From the NCBI GenBank assembly GCA_029959085.1, contig JARWIR010000021.1, positions 19,493,620 to 19,557,619 of the forward strand: a stretch of 64,000 bases of DNA. Reading direction: 5' to 3'. This DNA comes from Nemophila menziesii. Taxonomy: Eukaryota; Streptophyta; Magnoliopsida; Boraginales; Hydrophyllaceae. The notes below the pieces were generated by a model that made no database searches, had not been told where the DNA came from, and saw only the letters and a list, made by a program, of their open reading frames with translations. Of the stretch, positions 33,712 to 45,867 are shown one piece after another. The position numbers and the translations under genes were made by a program. Position 1 is the first letter of the stretch. Every line of letters begins with the position of its first letter.

Positions 33712-35080
33712 TCTGGTAGTCTGATCTGATGCCTCTCTAGGGGTCCGAGGCCTAATCACGGTTTGAAACGAGTTGTAATTTTTGTAAGGAAGATATTCCC
33801 TAGAGCTAACCCATAAGGTACATGGAAAATCTTATGACGTATGTTGCATATGAGTATTAAAGATGAATGCCCAACCAATGAGTTTTTTGGTCTAGATGCA
33901 AAAAATAATGGAAGCTTCGAAGAGAGAGATTATACAATCATGACTATCTTTAGGAATGATCTCGATGACTAATAGTTGCTGGGATACGTGAAACTCTAAT
34001 AAGAAGTTACTCACTAGATAAAGTAGAGAGTTAATATGAAACACTTTGGATACGATAAATTCATGAACCTCTGAGACTAACTCCACTTAATGGATCTTCC
34101 CATCCTCATACAAAATGTATTTCTTACCACTGCCTTTTAAGGAGAATAATGTTGCTAGATTTCAAAAGTTTAAAGCAATATACACACAACTAACAAGAGT
34201 TTCAAGAAGATGACAACGCCGATGATACAAAATATGGAATGAAATTCTTAAATTAATGACTCATAGAGTGATACTTCTATTCTTAAGAAACCTATGAGCC
34301 TGCGGGAGCCTAAATATTCTAGATCCTTTTTTGTGTTCTCTCCCTTAACTCCTTACTTTTGTTCACGCCACATACTTAATCTATTGCCACTATATCGCTT
34401 TCATCTTTAGGTATATAATTTTGTGTGCTTAGTACTTGTTGAATTACTTCCTTTGACCCTTGGCTAGTATTCCTCATTGAGTATAAAGTAAGAGTTTGAT
34501 TAAATGTTTACACACATGTATCTCATCTCTTGTGAGCATCTAGACATTCTATCTAAAATCCTTAAAGAGTGAATTTTTAGATAGAATCAAAGGATCATAT
34601 TCACACTATATATTTAGTTTTGCATTGTCCTATCCACCCCCTCTAGTAATACTTATTAGGTTTCTTTATTCTTTATTTAAAAGATGTAAAACGAATAAGA
34701 CGATTAACTAGAAACTACTTTTACATAGTTTTTGCTCCCATCACTAGGATGAAAAACTAAACTCCACCACTTTGGATGGTGATCTAGGATAATTGTAAAA
34801 CCTTTTGCAATGACTAATAAAACTTTAGATGTCTTTTAGTTTACTATATGAAATGCTTTAAAAAAATTCCCTGAAATCCCTAATCAATTCTTTAAATAAT
34901 ATATATTCAAAGAGGATCACCAAAGTAGAGTTAGTGTTTAGGAAAATATACTTCCACCTCATATGGTGCAATAAATTAAGTTATAACTGTGAAATCCTAA
35001 GTCAAGGTTGAATGGCCATACGCTTCGATGCTACGAACATTATGCAAACATAAAAAAAGAATTTTACTGGATCATCTTGA
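33712..35080. other. Unassigned sequence between solo LTR and element B
   Basis: Only chance ORFs. CCACCCCCTCTAG-like text at 34638-34651 recalls sequence near copia elements, but no domain supports this. It may be decayed transposon DNA. Confidence 0.35.
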
Positions 35081-35085
35081 ACATG

Positions 35086-36844
35086 TGATGTCTCCCTATT
35101 TGTTCTAAATATTAGCCCTTAAGAGACATCATTTTAAGTGAATATTTGACTCATTTGATAGAATTTTATGCTTATTTCATCATATTACACTTTCTCCCCT
35201 TAGAATTAGACTATCTGCATTTTTAGAGCTTTCGTGCGTTAAATTGGTTATTTTTAGTGCAAAGTTAGTAGGTTCTTGAATTTCATGGAAAACCAATACA
35301 AGGAGGAGAAGTGAGAATTGAAGTCTTAGATTATTTTTAGTGTGTTAGGAAGTATTTTATTCGAGTTTCTAATTTCAGAGTGCACTTTCTTATTTCTAGT
35401 CTTGATTTAATGATTTATTAATTGTTAAAGCATATGCGGTTTAATTATTTATTTATTGTGAAGTTTTAAAGATATATGATAATTAATTATAAGCCAAGTC
35501 AATTCTAAGGAAATAAGGAAAGAAGATCTTGAAGGAATCTGGAGAGAGAAGGAAACAGAGTTCAATTAGGAAAAGGAAAAGCTCCTAAACAAATCTGAAT
35601 TTCTACAACTACGTCCAAAGAAGTGCTGATAAATCCAAATCCGGGACGATTCTGGAAGATCCCTTTCATAGGTAGATAGATAATTCCGTGAGGACTCTTT
35701 TGATATCTTACGGGCAAAAAAAGGTCTAGTAACGAAGAAGATATGATAAAAACAAGTCAACAGTAATTATCCTTATCTACTTACGAATTTTAGTTGGGCT
35801 TGGACCTTTTTACTTGTCTTCCACTCCAAGTAAAACGAATTAGGGGTTCCTAAAACCTAGTAATACACCCCTTAGACCTCATTATTCAGTACCTCTCAAT
35901 TATTTCTCAATTTATATCATCCTTAGAGAGAGCGTCAAGAGGCTTGCAAGAGCAGAAACTGGAAAATCCTTTTCCTCCAACAATAGTTCAAGCCAATTCC
36001 TCTATCTAGGTTCTTATTTTTAGGACATGTATATTATTAATTTCTTTATTGTTTTTACTTTTAATATGATCTAAACCTTAATTACTTGAGAATCGCATTG
36101 GGGATGAACCCTAATTTATTTAATTCATATATTTCAATTTGGGATTAGTTTCTAGTTTAATTTTAACTGGGTATTTCATATTGCTTATTATTTTGTATTA
36201 ATTTCACTCTCAATGAATTAGCTAATCGGAGATAGGTCATAGTAATTAGGCTATTCACCTTGGTGGAGAAGTGATCGCCTTGACGGGGGGTTTAATTACG
36301 GACATAGGTAATAAACGTAAGGTAGAAATTATTGATCCTGACGGACTTAGTTAACCTTATAGCCAATTGGGTAAGATCTCAATCATCTGAACGTAGCTTA
36401 TAATCGCCCTGACGGGGTTTGTAATACTGTAGGATAGCTCCTAGGTCAACCCTGACAGGGGCTAGGATACACTAGAGTCCCGACTAATATAGAAATATTA
36501 GTTTTGCCCTTAAAGAAAGCATTAATTAGGTAAGTTTAGGTGATTCCCTAGCGAGACTCAAGTATAGCTCATATCTGTGTCTTAGTCTTGTAGTACTTAT
36601 TTTCAGTAATTTGTTTCTTTGCGTCTAGTAGTTTAATAACTCGAAACAAAACAAATATCTTTTATATTTAATTTTCTATATTAACAATTACCACTACTTA
36701 TTTATTGAACACTTGAGTTATACCAGTCCAATCCCAAAGAACGAAACCCGATTTATCGGAGTATTACTCGGACAACTGTACATTTGCGGTATTGTGGTTC
36801 CTTTTATTTTAGTACTTAATTTTATAACACACCAGGACCCACCA
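35086..36844 (+). repeat. Element B 5' LTR
   Basis: 1759 bp. Terminal inverted repeat TGATGTCTC (35086-35094) / GAGACATCA (35123-35131). The TATA box seen in the 3' LTR (TATAAATA, 41898-41905) is here mutated to TAGTAATA. CCTTGACGG / CCTGACGG motifs occur in the downstream third. Confidence 0.93.
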
Positions 36845-36850
36845 AGTTTT

Positions 36851-36868
36851 TGGCGCCGCTGCCGGGGA
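36851..36868 (+). promoter_or_regulatory. Primer binding site (element B)
   Basis: TGGCGCCGCTGCCGGGGA after the spacer AGTTTT, identical to elements A and C. Confidence 0.85.
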
Positions 36869-37015
36869 TTGCAACGTGTGACCCCGATGTTTAATCCCTA
36901 AGTAGTTTTAATTGTTTATTTATTTTTTCAGTTTTACGCTTGGTTTTTGTTTTTGTTTTTGTTTTCTTTTACAGGTTCTTATATTCAGGTAATGATCAAG
37001 AATTTTTTTTGAAAG

Positions 37016-38301
37016 ATGTATAGAGGACATTACCCAGATCTCGATCCATATGACTATTGGGAAGACTCTCCGGGACAACAACAATGGGGTAGTAACTTCT
37101 ACCAACAACCTTATCAATACCCGCAAGAGTGAGAACGAAACAATCAGTGGACCAGGAACAATCAACAATAATTGCTTTATCACTATCAACAAGAGAAAGC
37201 ATGTAACCACCATTGGGTTGAGCACAATCAACAACAACCATCATATCACTATCAGCAAGATCAAATATGGAACATTCAACAACCTCCACAAATAACTCCG
37301 GCCGACTTGAATGAAACACTTGCTAAATACATTCGCAAGAGCGAGGAATGTAGTGCCAAAACACAAAAGGCAGTAGATGAATACATTCGCGAGAGTAAGG
37401 AAAACACTGCTAGACTTGTTAAAAACAGACAGAAACTAGATATATTATGTCCAAATATAATTTCCCTAACTCGGCCAATAGTAGTAGTGAGTCTTATGAA
37501 CTAGAAGAAGTAGTGGAGGATGAAGCGCTGGAAGAAAATGATTGTGATAGTGATATGACCACTATGCCGATTATAAATGTAGACCACCATGTGGTTGAGG
37601 ATCTTGTTAGTATGGTAGAAGAAGGAGTAGCAACGCAAATCCGGGAAGTTAACATAGAAATTGCTATTCCTATGGTGTGTGCACATGATCAAGATTTAGA
37701 ATGCAAACAAGAAGAGGTGGTGATCGAGGTTATAGAGATTCCACAACAAAAATATGATGAGGTAATAGTGGAAGATTGGGTTGACAGCGAAGACGACTCT
37801 GAAGTGGTTAGAGAATCAATTGAAGAATTCAAGGTTCACGCTAAAACAGAAGTTGAATCGCCATCACAAAAAGTTCACCAATCACCATCTCTACCCCGAA
37901 TCATGCATGATATTAGAGCTGAAAAATTCGAATCACCTCCACCACCACAAAGTTCAAACATGTGCTTTAAAAGCAAGGTGTCACACCGCGAGAGTAAAGA
38001 GGCAAGGAGGAGCACCTACCCACCATATTTTAAAGAGGAATGTGAGATTGAAACGAGGAATAAAAGTGAGCTTATACCGCGGAGAACGGTCATCTACTAT
38101 CAAGTGGTGGAAAATGAGTTTCGTCATGAGAGTAAGAAGGCGAAACGAGGTACTTACCCACCCCCTTTCAAAGATCGATTAAATAAAATTCTAGGTGGGA
38201 AAGTCCTAAAGCTTACATGCCAAGGAAGAGGCGAGTTTAAGAGGAGGGAAACCACAAGGGCCTCAATACCATCTTCATGGAAGGTAACGCGTCGAAATTA
38301 A
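37016..38301 (+). pseudogene. Element B single ORF: Gln/Asn-rich start, acidic middle, no enzyme domain
   Basis: Starts MYRGHYPDLDPYDYWED and becomes Gln/Tyr-rich. The frame is broken by TGA 37130 (probably from CGA) and TAA 37169 (within a run of CAA codons), continues with ADLNETLAKYIRKSEE, a short repeated KYIRKSEE / EYIRESKE motif and likely helix, then shifts frame near 37440. The second part (open 37447-38301) is very acidic (EEVVEDEALEEND...) and has two copies of an ESK-A-R-TYPP-FK motif (about 37990-38040 and 38128-38175). It occupies the place of gag but shows no gag core, zinc knuckle, protease or RT. Its last codons overlap the post-ORF hairpin. It may be a structural or adaptor protein, or a degenerate gag. 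Function unknown. Confidence 0.7.
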
Positions 38302-38317
38302 AGACGTAATAAACAAA
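38284..38317 (+). promoter_or_regulatory. Conserved post-ORF hairpin (element B)
   Basis: GGTAAC, then CGTC (38290-38293) pairing with GACG (38303-38306), then an AAACAAAAGTGC segment, matching the post-pol block of A, C and D. It overlaps the last codons of the ORF and its TAA. Confidence 0.55.
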
Positions 38318-38455
38318 AGTGCTTCTTGGGAGACAACCCATGTTTTAATTTGCTTTAATGTTTTTTAATTCCTAGTGTATATATAAGTAATTGTCGAGTA
38401 TTAGCGTCTATTTTTAAGAAATGAGAAAGGTGGCGTGTTAAAGTGTGCAGGAAAT

Positions 38456-38798
38456 GAGTTTGGGGTGAAAAGAAACGAAAAGAAAAAAATCTGCAGCGCC
38501 ACCGGTATACCAGACGAAATCCCCGGTATACCGGAAGGAGGAAACAAGAGCCCACGGGTTCTGGAATCGGGTTTTTTGACGAGGGGTACTCTACTGGGAC
38601 CGGCTAGCCGGTCATCTGACCGGTATGCCGGCCCGCTGTGTCGAAATAAATAAATAAATCTGGACACAATCAGAGAAAACTTCGGCAAGTCATATCTTTG
38701 CGCTCGGATGTCGAAATCAGGTAATCTTTGAGCCTAAACTGCATAACTTTTAGAGATCTAGTTGTTGGGGAGATCGTCGCTCGGGACCGGCATGCCGC
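38456..38798 (+). repeat. Paired near-palindrome array, CCGGNNNNCCGG type (element B)
   Basis: GAGTTTGGGGT (38456-38466) precedes CCGGTATACCAG (38502), CCGGTATACCGG (38523), CCGGCTAGCCGG (38600), CCGGTATGCCGG (38620) and CCGGCATGCCGC (38787). Pair spacings are 21 and 20 bp. Between them, 38681-38775 is a stretch shared with element C (45868-45956) in which the non-palindromic sequence is much more alike than the palindromes. Confidence 0.8.
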
Positions 38799-38869
38799 TC
38801 ATGCTCTCGGCGAAAGGTATAAGAAAATTAATTTTAGGACGCAGAAGTTCGCGTTTTAGCCTCTCACAC

Positions 38870-39200
38870 ATGGAACTTCAGTGTAAACAAACCCAAACCC
38901 CAGAAATACCTGCAAATCACCATCAAAACACCAAAATATCATCAAACCATCCCTCTAAACATCATCCAAGTATTCAATCGTATCATAAATCCTTACCAAA
39001 CACCAAAGATTCATACTTTAATCCAAATATTTTTCTTCAGTAAGAGCTTAAAGTCTACCCATTAAACCTCGCCAACACCATAGATATTGATGACCCATCT
39101 CAAATAAATCGCCAATCCCACTACTGTGCCACCTTCAACAAACATCCAAAGACATAAATTTCATCAATAGATTTTATACTTTGAAGGTTGGAGATTGCAA
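38870..39200 (+). promoter_or_regulatory. G-poor leader (element B)
   Basis: C- and A-rich, G-poor stretch (AAACCCAAACCCC, CACCATCAAAACACC and similar) between the array and the remnant third ORF, in the same position as in A and C. Confidence 0.5.
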
Positions 39201-39394
39201 GGTATCAAATCATCACAAATTCACGGCCAATCCGGTAAAATAGCTAGAACTCTTCTTTTCTTTCTATTACCAGTTGGGAATTAAGATTTGTTTTAGTTAT
39301 TTATTGGAGGAATTGTGAATTGTTTGAGCCTACCATTATATATTTTGCAAGTAATCTTTAAGTAGGTGAACAATTGAGTTTGGGGTCATCAGAG

Positions 39395-39592
39395 ATGACC
39401 ATGAAGGTTGGGAAAGGTACGAAGAACATGATGAAAAAAGAAAGTTGGGTATTGAGGGAAAATTTTCGTAGAGGAGATGATGATTTAGAGAGCTAGGAAA
39501 AGATGAAAACTTGGGAAATATGACAAAAGAGTTCGAGGTAATGAAGAACACTTTATTCAAGATGAACGCAACAAGTAATGATCTTACAGCTT
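39395..39592 (+). pseudogene. Remnant of the third ORF (element B)
   Basis: The ATG at 39395 lies 8 nt after GAGTTTGGGGT (39376-39386), the same arrangement as element A's third ORF. The frame opens MTMKVGKGTKNMMKKES and stops at 39494. A downstream frame reads LGNMTKEFEVMKN (about 39508-39546), closely matching LGNVTKELDLLRN in the coiled coil of element A's protein. The central domain is deleted, so no functional protein is expected. Confidence 0.7.
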
Positions 39593-39722
39593 GATAAAAA
39601 AATATTTAGAACCTCAACCTGAGACTACACGTAACCGGCCTAGTGTCGATCCAGATATGTTTTCCTATCCTTTTCTCATTTAGTAGTGTATATTATTTTA
39701 ATTCGCTTTATAGAGTCTTTTC

Positions 39723-39742
39723 GAGTCATGGGGACACAACTC
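39723..39742 (+). promoter_or_regulatory. Hairpin homologue, partly decayed (element B)
   Basis: GAGTCATG-GGGA-CACAACTC: two arm bases differ from the perfect hairpin of A and C, one on each arm, and leave two mismatches. Followed by ATTTTTGAGTTTGGGGT. Confidence 0.6.
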
Positions 39743-39748
39743 ATTTTT

Positions 39749-41113
39749 GAGTTTGGGGTGGGGTATCGTGGCCTCATCCCAATTTTATGGGTTATGTTTT
39801 TTTTTACTACTTTTCAAAAATTTAAAAAAAAATCAAATAAAAATTAGTTTGAGGAATGTTTTGCTGTAGAATATTATAAATGCCCCCACCAAGCATGCTT
39901 TTTATGAATTTATGATACAAAATAGTTGACTTTGTGTAAAACGCACTTTGATTGCATGCAAATATGAGATAATTGATAGGAAGAATTAATGAACAATGCA
40001 AAAGAAGTAAATTTGTGCTTAAGGATAATGAGTGGTTTGTAGAACGTGGGATCTGAATGAGTAGAGAACCCACTTAGGTATGAACTAGAGGCAAGCTGTG
40101 TAAATACAAAAATGATAGAGGCAGTTCGTTGTTAGCCCTTTGAATCCTTTTTGGCCTTCTATCCCTGAATTTAATTATATCCTTCTTAGCCCCATTTTTA
40201 GCCTTTAAGCCTTTCTTTTGTCGCCACATTATAAGCCAATATCCCTTTAGTCTATTAGGCATTTCCATATGACCCGCACTTGAATCACGATCCTGAGACT
40301 TCCTGTCTTGAGCTTGAGTTTGGGGTGGTGGGTCCACTATTATGGGAATTTACATTGGGTTGTGATTTTTGAGCTTATCAATTGTGCTCGGTTTTATATT
40401 TTTTTTTTATGATTCACAGGTTTATTATATTGTAACCCTTTGCCGGGGTAAGAATAAATGAAAAGAAAAAATAGAGATATATGAAAAGTTATGAAAAGAA
40501 TTTTTTTATGAAAAAATAGCATGATATCTCAACATCAAAAAGAGAGTCATGACTATACAAAATAAAAAAAAAGAAATTTCATATGAAAAGAATATATATA
40601 TTTGGACCGGCAAAGAGGAAATTTTTATGTGATCATATTTAGTGCTTATTGTGTTAAATTTGGGGACGCTAAATTAGCGCATCAAATGGGTTGACTGAGA
40701 ACATATTCGAGTGTAAACTCAAGCTCTTGGACGTCAAATTTACCAAATATATATACCACACCGTCCTTCAGCCTATATTGAAACCGTAAAGACCTCATGA
40801 TTCCTAGATACATAGTGAGTTAATAGGGAGTATGCTAAGTGGAGCGTTCAAAGAAAGTAAGGATCGAGGAACACCCTCTAACCACCAAATTGAGATAAGT
40901 AATAAGCGTAACCTTCTTGCATTGTGAAATTAATTTTGAATTGAAATTATTTTGTGTTTGATTTTGTATGATATGTGTATGTGTATATTAATTCCTAGAT
41001 CATACTATATGAGATTTGTTTTAAGCTGTGCTTTGGGTGTATTTTCTAGATTTTCACCTTTTGCGTTCACCTAAAAGGCCTTTGTTTTTATTTTGTCGGG
41101 ACGACAAATGTTT
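39749..41113 (+). other. Conserved 3' non-coding block (element B)
   Basis: Same items and order as in element A: boxes at 39749-39759 and 40316-40326, the AGCC-rich pyrimidine zone (40130-40260), GACCCGCACTTGAATCAC, CCTTTGCCGGGG, GGGACGCTAAATTAGCG. No gene. Confidence 0.65.
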
Positions 41114-41126
41114 GAGTTGGGGGTCT
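41114..41126 (+). promoter_or_regulatory. Polypurine tract (element B)
   Basis: GAGTTGGGGGTCT immediately upstream of the 3' LTR at 41127. Confidence 0.8.
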
Positions 41127-42147
41127 TGATGTCTCACTATTTTTTCTAAATATTAGCCCTTAGGAGACATCATTTTAGGTGAATATTTGACTTATTTGAT
41201 AGACTTTTATGATTATTTCATCATATTATACTTTCTCCCCTTGGAATTAGACTATTTGCATTTTTAGAGCTTTTGTGCGTTAAATTGGTTATTTTTAGTG
41301 CAAACTTAGTAGGTTCTTGAATTTCATGGAAAACCAATACAAGGAGGAGAAGTGAGAATTAAAGTCAGATTATTTTTAGTGTGTTAGGAAGTATTTTATT
41401 CGAGTTTCTAATTTTAGAGTGCACTTTCTTATTTCTAGTCTTGATTTAATGATTTATTAATTGTTAAAGCATATGCGGTTTAATTATTTATTTATTTTGA
41501 AACTTTAAAGATATATGGTAATTAAGTAGAGGCCAAGCCAATACTAAAGAAATAAGGAAAGAAGATCTTGAAGGAGTCTGGAGAGAAGAAGGAAACAGAG
41601 TTCAATTAGGAAAAGGAAAACCTGCTAAATAAATCTGAATTTCTGTAGCTACGTCTAAAGAAGTGCTGATAACTCCAAATCCGGGACGATTCTGGAAGAT
41701 CCCTTTCATTAGTAGATAGATAATTACGTGAGGATTCTTTTGATATCTTACGGGCAAAAAACGGTCTAATAACGAAGAAGATATGATCAAAACAAGTCAG
41801 CAGTAATTATACTTATCTACTTACGAATTTGAGTTGGGCCTGGACTCTTTTACTTGTCTTCCACTCCAAGTAAAACGAATTAGGGGTTCCTAACACCTAT
41901 AAATACACCTCTTAGATCTCATTATTCAATACCTCTCAATTACTCTTCAATTTATATCATCCTTAGAGAGAGCGTCAAGAGGCGGAAGCAAGAGCAGAAG
42001 CTGGTGAATCCTTTTCCTCCAACAATAGTTCAAGCCAATACCTCTATCTAGGTTCTTATTTTATTTCTGTTAATAAGACATGTATATTTTTAATTTCTTT
42101 ATTGTTTTTACTTTTAATATGAGCTAAGCCTTAATTACTTGAGAATC
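41127..42147 (+). repeat. Element B 3' LTR, left part
   Basis: First 1021 bp of the 3' LTR, including TATAAATA at 41898-41905. Interrupted by element C after GAATC (42143-42147). Confidence 0.92.
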
Positions 42148-43659
42148 TGATGTCTCCTCATTTGTGATAGATTTATATTAGGATGAGACATCATTTTTAG
42201 TGATTTAGGAAGTCTTTGAGTCGATTTTCTTGAGAAATATTACACTTTCCTATTTTGAGGCTTGATTTAGTAAAATAATATTTTTAGAGCATATTGGGTT
42301 TAATTATTTATTTAGTGTGAAGCTTTAAAGATAATTATGGAGATTAATTAGATTCCAAGTCAAAGACTACAAGATATGGAAAGAGATAAGCATGGTAATT
42401 GGAGATAAGGAAACAAAAGCTAAAAACATGGAAAAGGAAAAGCTGCCTTAATCCTGAATTTCTGCACCTACGACCACAAATCAGCTTATATCTCAAGAAC
42501 GGTGTGGAATTTGGAGAAACGGTCAAGATCAAAGTCGAAGATCTTTCCGAGACGATGAATTTGGTGTACTCATACGCGTCAAACGGATGTTATTGAAGCT
42601 GCTAGGACCGAAAGAAAATTGGACCTGATTTCATGTTTTTAGGGTTACGAATTTGAGTTGGGCTTGGAGTCCACTACTTACTTCTCCTTCAAGAAAACAA
42701 ATTAGGGCTTCCAAGACACCTATAAATACACCCTTATACCATTGTAAACATGTCCTTGCTCAATTTCAAAGTATAGGCTTAGTCTTTACTTATATTTTCT
42801 TAGTTTCAAATAATAGCTTAGTCCTTTAGTTAGATAATCATCCTTAGAATCAAGCTATTTATCCAAGAAGCAAGTTGACCTGTAGAGGAAGACAAGAAGA
42901 AGAAGATTGGAGACTGACAACTCCTCTTCTACATCTCACCTTCTCTATATTTAGAGTAATTAGCTATAGATCTATTCTCAACCATATTTCTAAGCTTTTA
43001 TTCTGTAAGTTTACTTTTAATTGTTGGATTATTATTTTGTCTTTAAATACTATTTGGTTATTTTAATTGATTAAGCTTGGCGTATATTGTATTATGTGTT
43101 TTGACTTATTTCCCTAGATTTGGCAAATCTTAGGATTAATCTTAGTTATTGACAACACCACATAATCATCTAGTGTAACTAGATAGCCATTAAGGTTTGA
43201 TTTAATCTCCAAACATTACTTAGGAATCCCTAGTAGTGGAGAGGTTGCTCCTAAGTCTAGAAAAGGCTAGGTAATTATTAGAATCCTGGTTAATATATAA
43301 TGCTTAATGTGACAGGTTAGAATAACAATTTAGTAATAGACGTAGTAATCCTAATCTATTTGACTTACTTTCATATTTAGTTATTTGTTTTGTTTATTTG
43401 TTTTATTTATTTATTTGCGTTAGATAGTATTCATATTATTTTATCTTTTCATACTTTATTCCAAGCATATAAATTCATCTACGCTTGTTAAATATAAGTA
43501 GATCTAACGGATACAATCCCTGCGAACGAACTTGACTTATCATTAAAACTTGCATACGATCTGTGATACTTGCAGTGAGTTCCGTGGTTCTCAAGGGTGT
43601 GTGACTCTTTATTATTATCTTTATTTATCTATTATTTTATCACACCTTTGCCCCCACCA
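42148..43659 (+). repeat. Element C 5' LTR
   Basis: 1512 bp. Terminal inverted repeat TGATGTCTC (42148-42156) / GAGACATCA (42185-42193). TATAAATA at 42721-42728. Unlike A, B and D, its U5 side lacks the series of CCTGACGG motifs. Confidence 0.94.
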
Positions 43660-43665
43660 AGTTTT

Positions 43666-43683
43666 TGGCGCCGCTGCCGGGGA
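43666..43683 (+). promoter_or_regulatory. Primer binding site (element C)
   Basis: TGGCGCCGCTGCCGGGGA after the AGTTTT spacer (43660-43665). Confidence 0.85.
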
Positions 43684-43788
43684 TTTATCTTTAAGTTAAA
43701 TCTATTTTGTGTTTATTTAGTGTAGAAGTTTTTATTTGTTTTCAGTTTTACGCGTTTTCTTTTTAGTCTCTTCTCAGGTTTATTAGGT

Positions 43789-45332
43789 ATGGAGAATTAA
43801 TACGCACAAAATATGCATGGGCCCGAAGTCAAAATTTTTATTAAGAAGGTTCGAGCTATCAATTACAAGCTCCACCACTACCCATGCATAATCCACAAAA
43901 TGAAGCTATAACAGAAATGATGGATAAATTATTGATTCTGGTTCAAAATTTTACGCAGCTCAACAATAAAACATCCAAGGAGCTAGATGAAAAAGTGGAA
44001 ACCCTGGAGACACAAGTCACTCAAGTGACCAATTCTTCTCTAAAATTCCAACAAGAGTTTCCACCGTTAATCCGAAGTATCATAGAAGAACAGGTTCGAC
44101 AAGCTCTTCCGTCTCATCAAGTTTTTGAAAGTATAAGTTATTTGGAAAACATGGAAGAGCAACATGCGGAATATATAGATGCTAATACAACCTTAATACG
44201 TTCTATGCACCAAAAATATCAAGCAATAGAGCAAAGATTAACGGAACTCACTACGATCAATCAACAGTTACAACAAGAATTACATAAGAAACTGGGTTAT
44301 AGCAATGTTGGGTTCGAAATTTCAACTGTAGAAGAACCAACCAAGCTTAGCTTAGAAGAAGTAATTGTTAAAGATCGAATTACGACGGAGGTTGAACCAG
44401 AATTCAAGCATGTGGAAGAAGAAAAAGAAACCGATAAAGAAGAGACAACCGCACAAAAGGTGCAAACAGAAGAAAGTAAGGTGGAACCACCACCTACACA
44501 ACCATTACTATCACCACCTCATCTACAAAGAATTACATATCCTAGTGGTGATACTAAATCTGAAACGTCAAGCCCAGAAGAAATCATTGTTCCTATACTC
44601 GACGTCCCATACATGCAAACTGGCCTAGGTAAACAAATTGATGATGGTGCCACTGAAATCGATAGCGATGTTTGGTTCGATGTTGTTGAAGAGTTCAGCC
44701 TTCAAGAAGAGGAGGAAGTGGAATCACCACAAGTTCCACTTAATGAGCTAGAAGAACAAAGCACGATATGCATAGAGGACGTAATCACATATAAAGAGCC
44801 TACACCACCGATAGTCTGCAAGGAAGATTTGTCTAAGAAGAGTGAAAGTGTAGAATTTGAGATCGAGAATAGGAACCGTACTAAAAAAAGCTTGACAACC
44901 ATTCCAAAGAAGCTACCACAAAAGATGCAAGATCTTGGAGCTTTATATCTCCAAATTAATATAGGTGGTAATTTCGAAGCTAAAGCGATGTGTGACTTGG
45001 GTTCAGGAAGGAATATCATGCCCAAGAGTCTGTTCGAGAGGTTAGGCATGGGAGATGCCAAAAGAAAAGATATTGATTTGCTGCTCCTAGATAATTCAAC
45101 GATAAAACCATGGGGAGTCATTGAAGACGTGCTTGTCCAAGTAGGTACTTTAACTATACCTACAGATTTTGTTATCCTTGATAGCATTGCAGGTCAACAT
45201 GTTCCATTGATACTTGGACGCCCATTCTTGGCGACAAGTCACAGCATAATTGATTTGCATAGGGGAACCGTGACTTTCCAAGTGGGAAAAGAATCTAAAA
45301 TATTCCACTTGGTGGATGAAAAGCATGAGTAA
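43789..45332 (+). pseudogene. Element C ORF: coiled-coil / acidic protein fused to aspartic protease
   Basis: The main open frame is 43884-45332 (482 codons); coding traces begin at ATG 43789 with TAA at 43798 and 43842, both where CAA (Gln) is plausible, and a frame change between them. The N-terminal half is helical with heptad-like leucines (LDEKVETLETQVTQV, then YQAIEQRLTELTTINQQLQQ), followed by an acidic low-complexity middle (EEEKETDKEETTAQ). The C-terminal domain is a retroviral-type protease: MCDLGSGRNIMPKSLFERLG, IEDVLVQVGTL, PLILGRPFLATSHSIIDL. The motif is DLGSG where element A has DLGAS. No typical gag core is seen, so the capsid part is either replaced or unrecognisable. The frame stops right after the protease, with no RT. 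Confidence 0.85.
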
Positions 45333-45365
45333 TCACGTATAGAAAAAGCCCCGACACTCCGAGTT

Positions 45366-45638
45366 GTGACAAAAGAAATTAAAAATAAAGTCCACAATAA
45401 ACCCGTGAAAAAGAGAATCAAAAGTGAGTTTGGGGTTGGTGACATGGTTGCATGGAAAGCCCCCAAACAAGAGAATAGACCACGGGGATTCAAGGATTCG
45501 TGGATGGGTCCGTTTGTAGTTACAAGAGTAATTTCGTCAAAACGGATTGAAATACAAGCTAAGAAGGGTCACAAACTTCGGATAGTAGATGAGCATGACC
45601 TAACCCGTTATTGGGGAGGTTATGTACGCAAGCCTTAA
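45366..45638 (+). CDS. Integrase C-terminal (GPY-type) tail left in element C
   Basis: A 90-codon ORF 34 bp after the protease stop. FGVGDMVAWKAP, KDSWMGPFVVTRVI and GHKLRIVDEHDLTRYW match the C-terminal end of Ty3/gypsy integrase, compare [11 protein letters not shown] in element A. Everything between protease and this tail has been deleted. Element D keeps a related piece (about 54765-54890, minus), so the truncated layout is shared. It is unclear whether the ORF is translated; its retention may only reflect cis sequence needed after pol. Confidence 0.7.
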   Translation: MTKEIKNKVHNKPVKKRIKSEFGVGDMVAWKAPKQENRPRGFKDSWMGPFVVTRVISSKRIEIQAKKGHKLRIVDEHDLTRYWGGYVRKP

Positions 45639-45640
45639 TC

Positions 45641-45680
45641 GAGGTAACACGTCTAACTTTGAAAGACGTTAAACAAAAGT
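45641..45680 (+). promoter_or_regulatory. Conserved post-pol hairpin (element C)
   Basis: GAGGTAAC (45641-45648), stem CGTCT (45650-45654) / AGACG (45664-45668), TTAAACAAAAGTGC, then CGGG-AGACAC-CCCG as a possible second stem. Confidence 0.6.
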
Positions 45681-45867
45681 GCTGTACGGGAGACACCCCG
45701 TAGTTTTTTTAAATTTTCATGTCTTTTACGTTTTTAATTTATGTTTAATTTAGTTATTATTAGTTGATATTGCATATTTGAGAAAGGTATTAGTGTTTTT
45801 TGATGATTAGGTATTGGAGAAATCGAGTTAGGGAAGCGAGCAAAATTTTCCGGAACGGAGAAATTTC

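Noticed and set aside
44702..45187. 161-residue minus-strand ORF
   Set aside because: Shadow of the element C protease ORF on the other strand.
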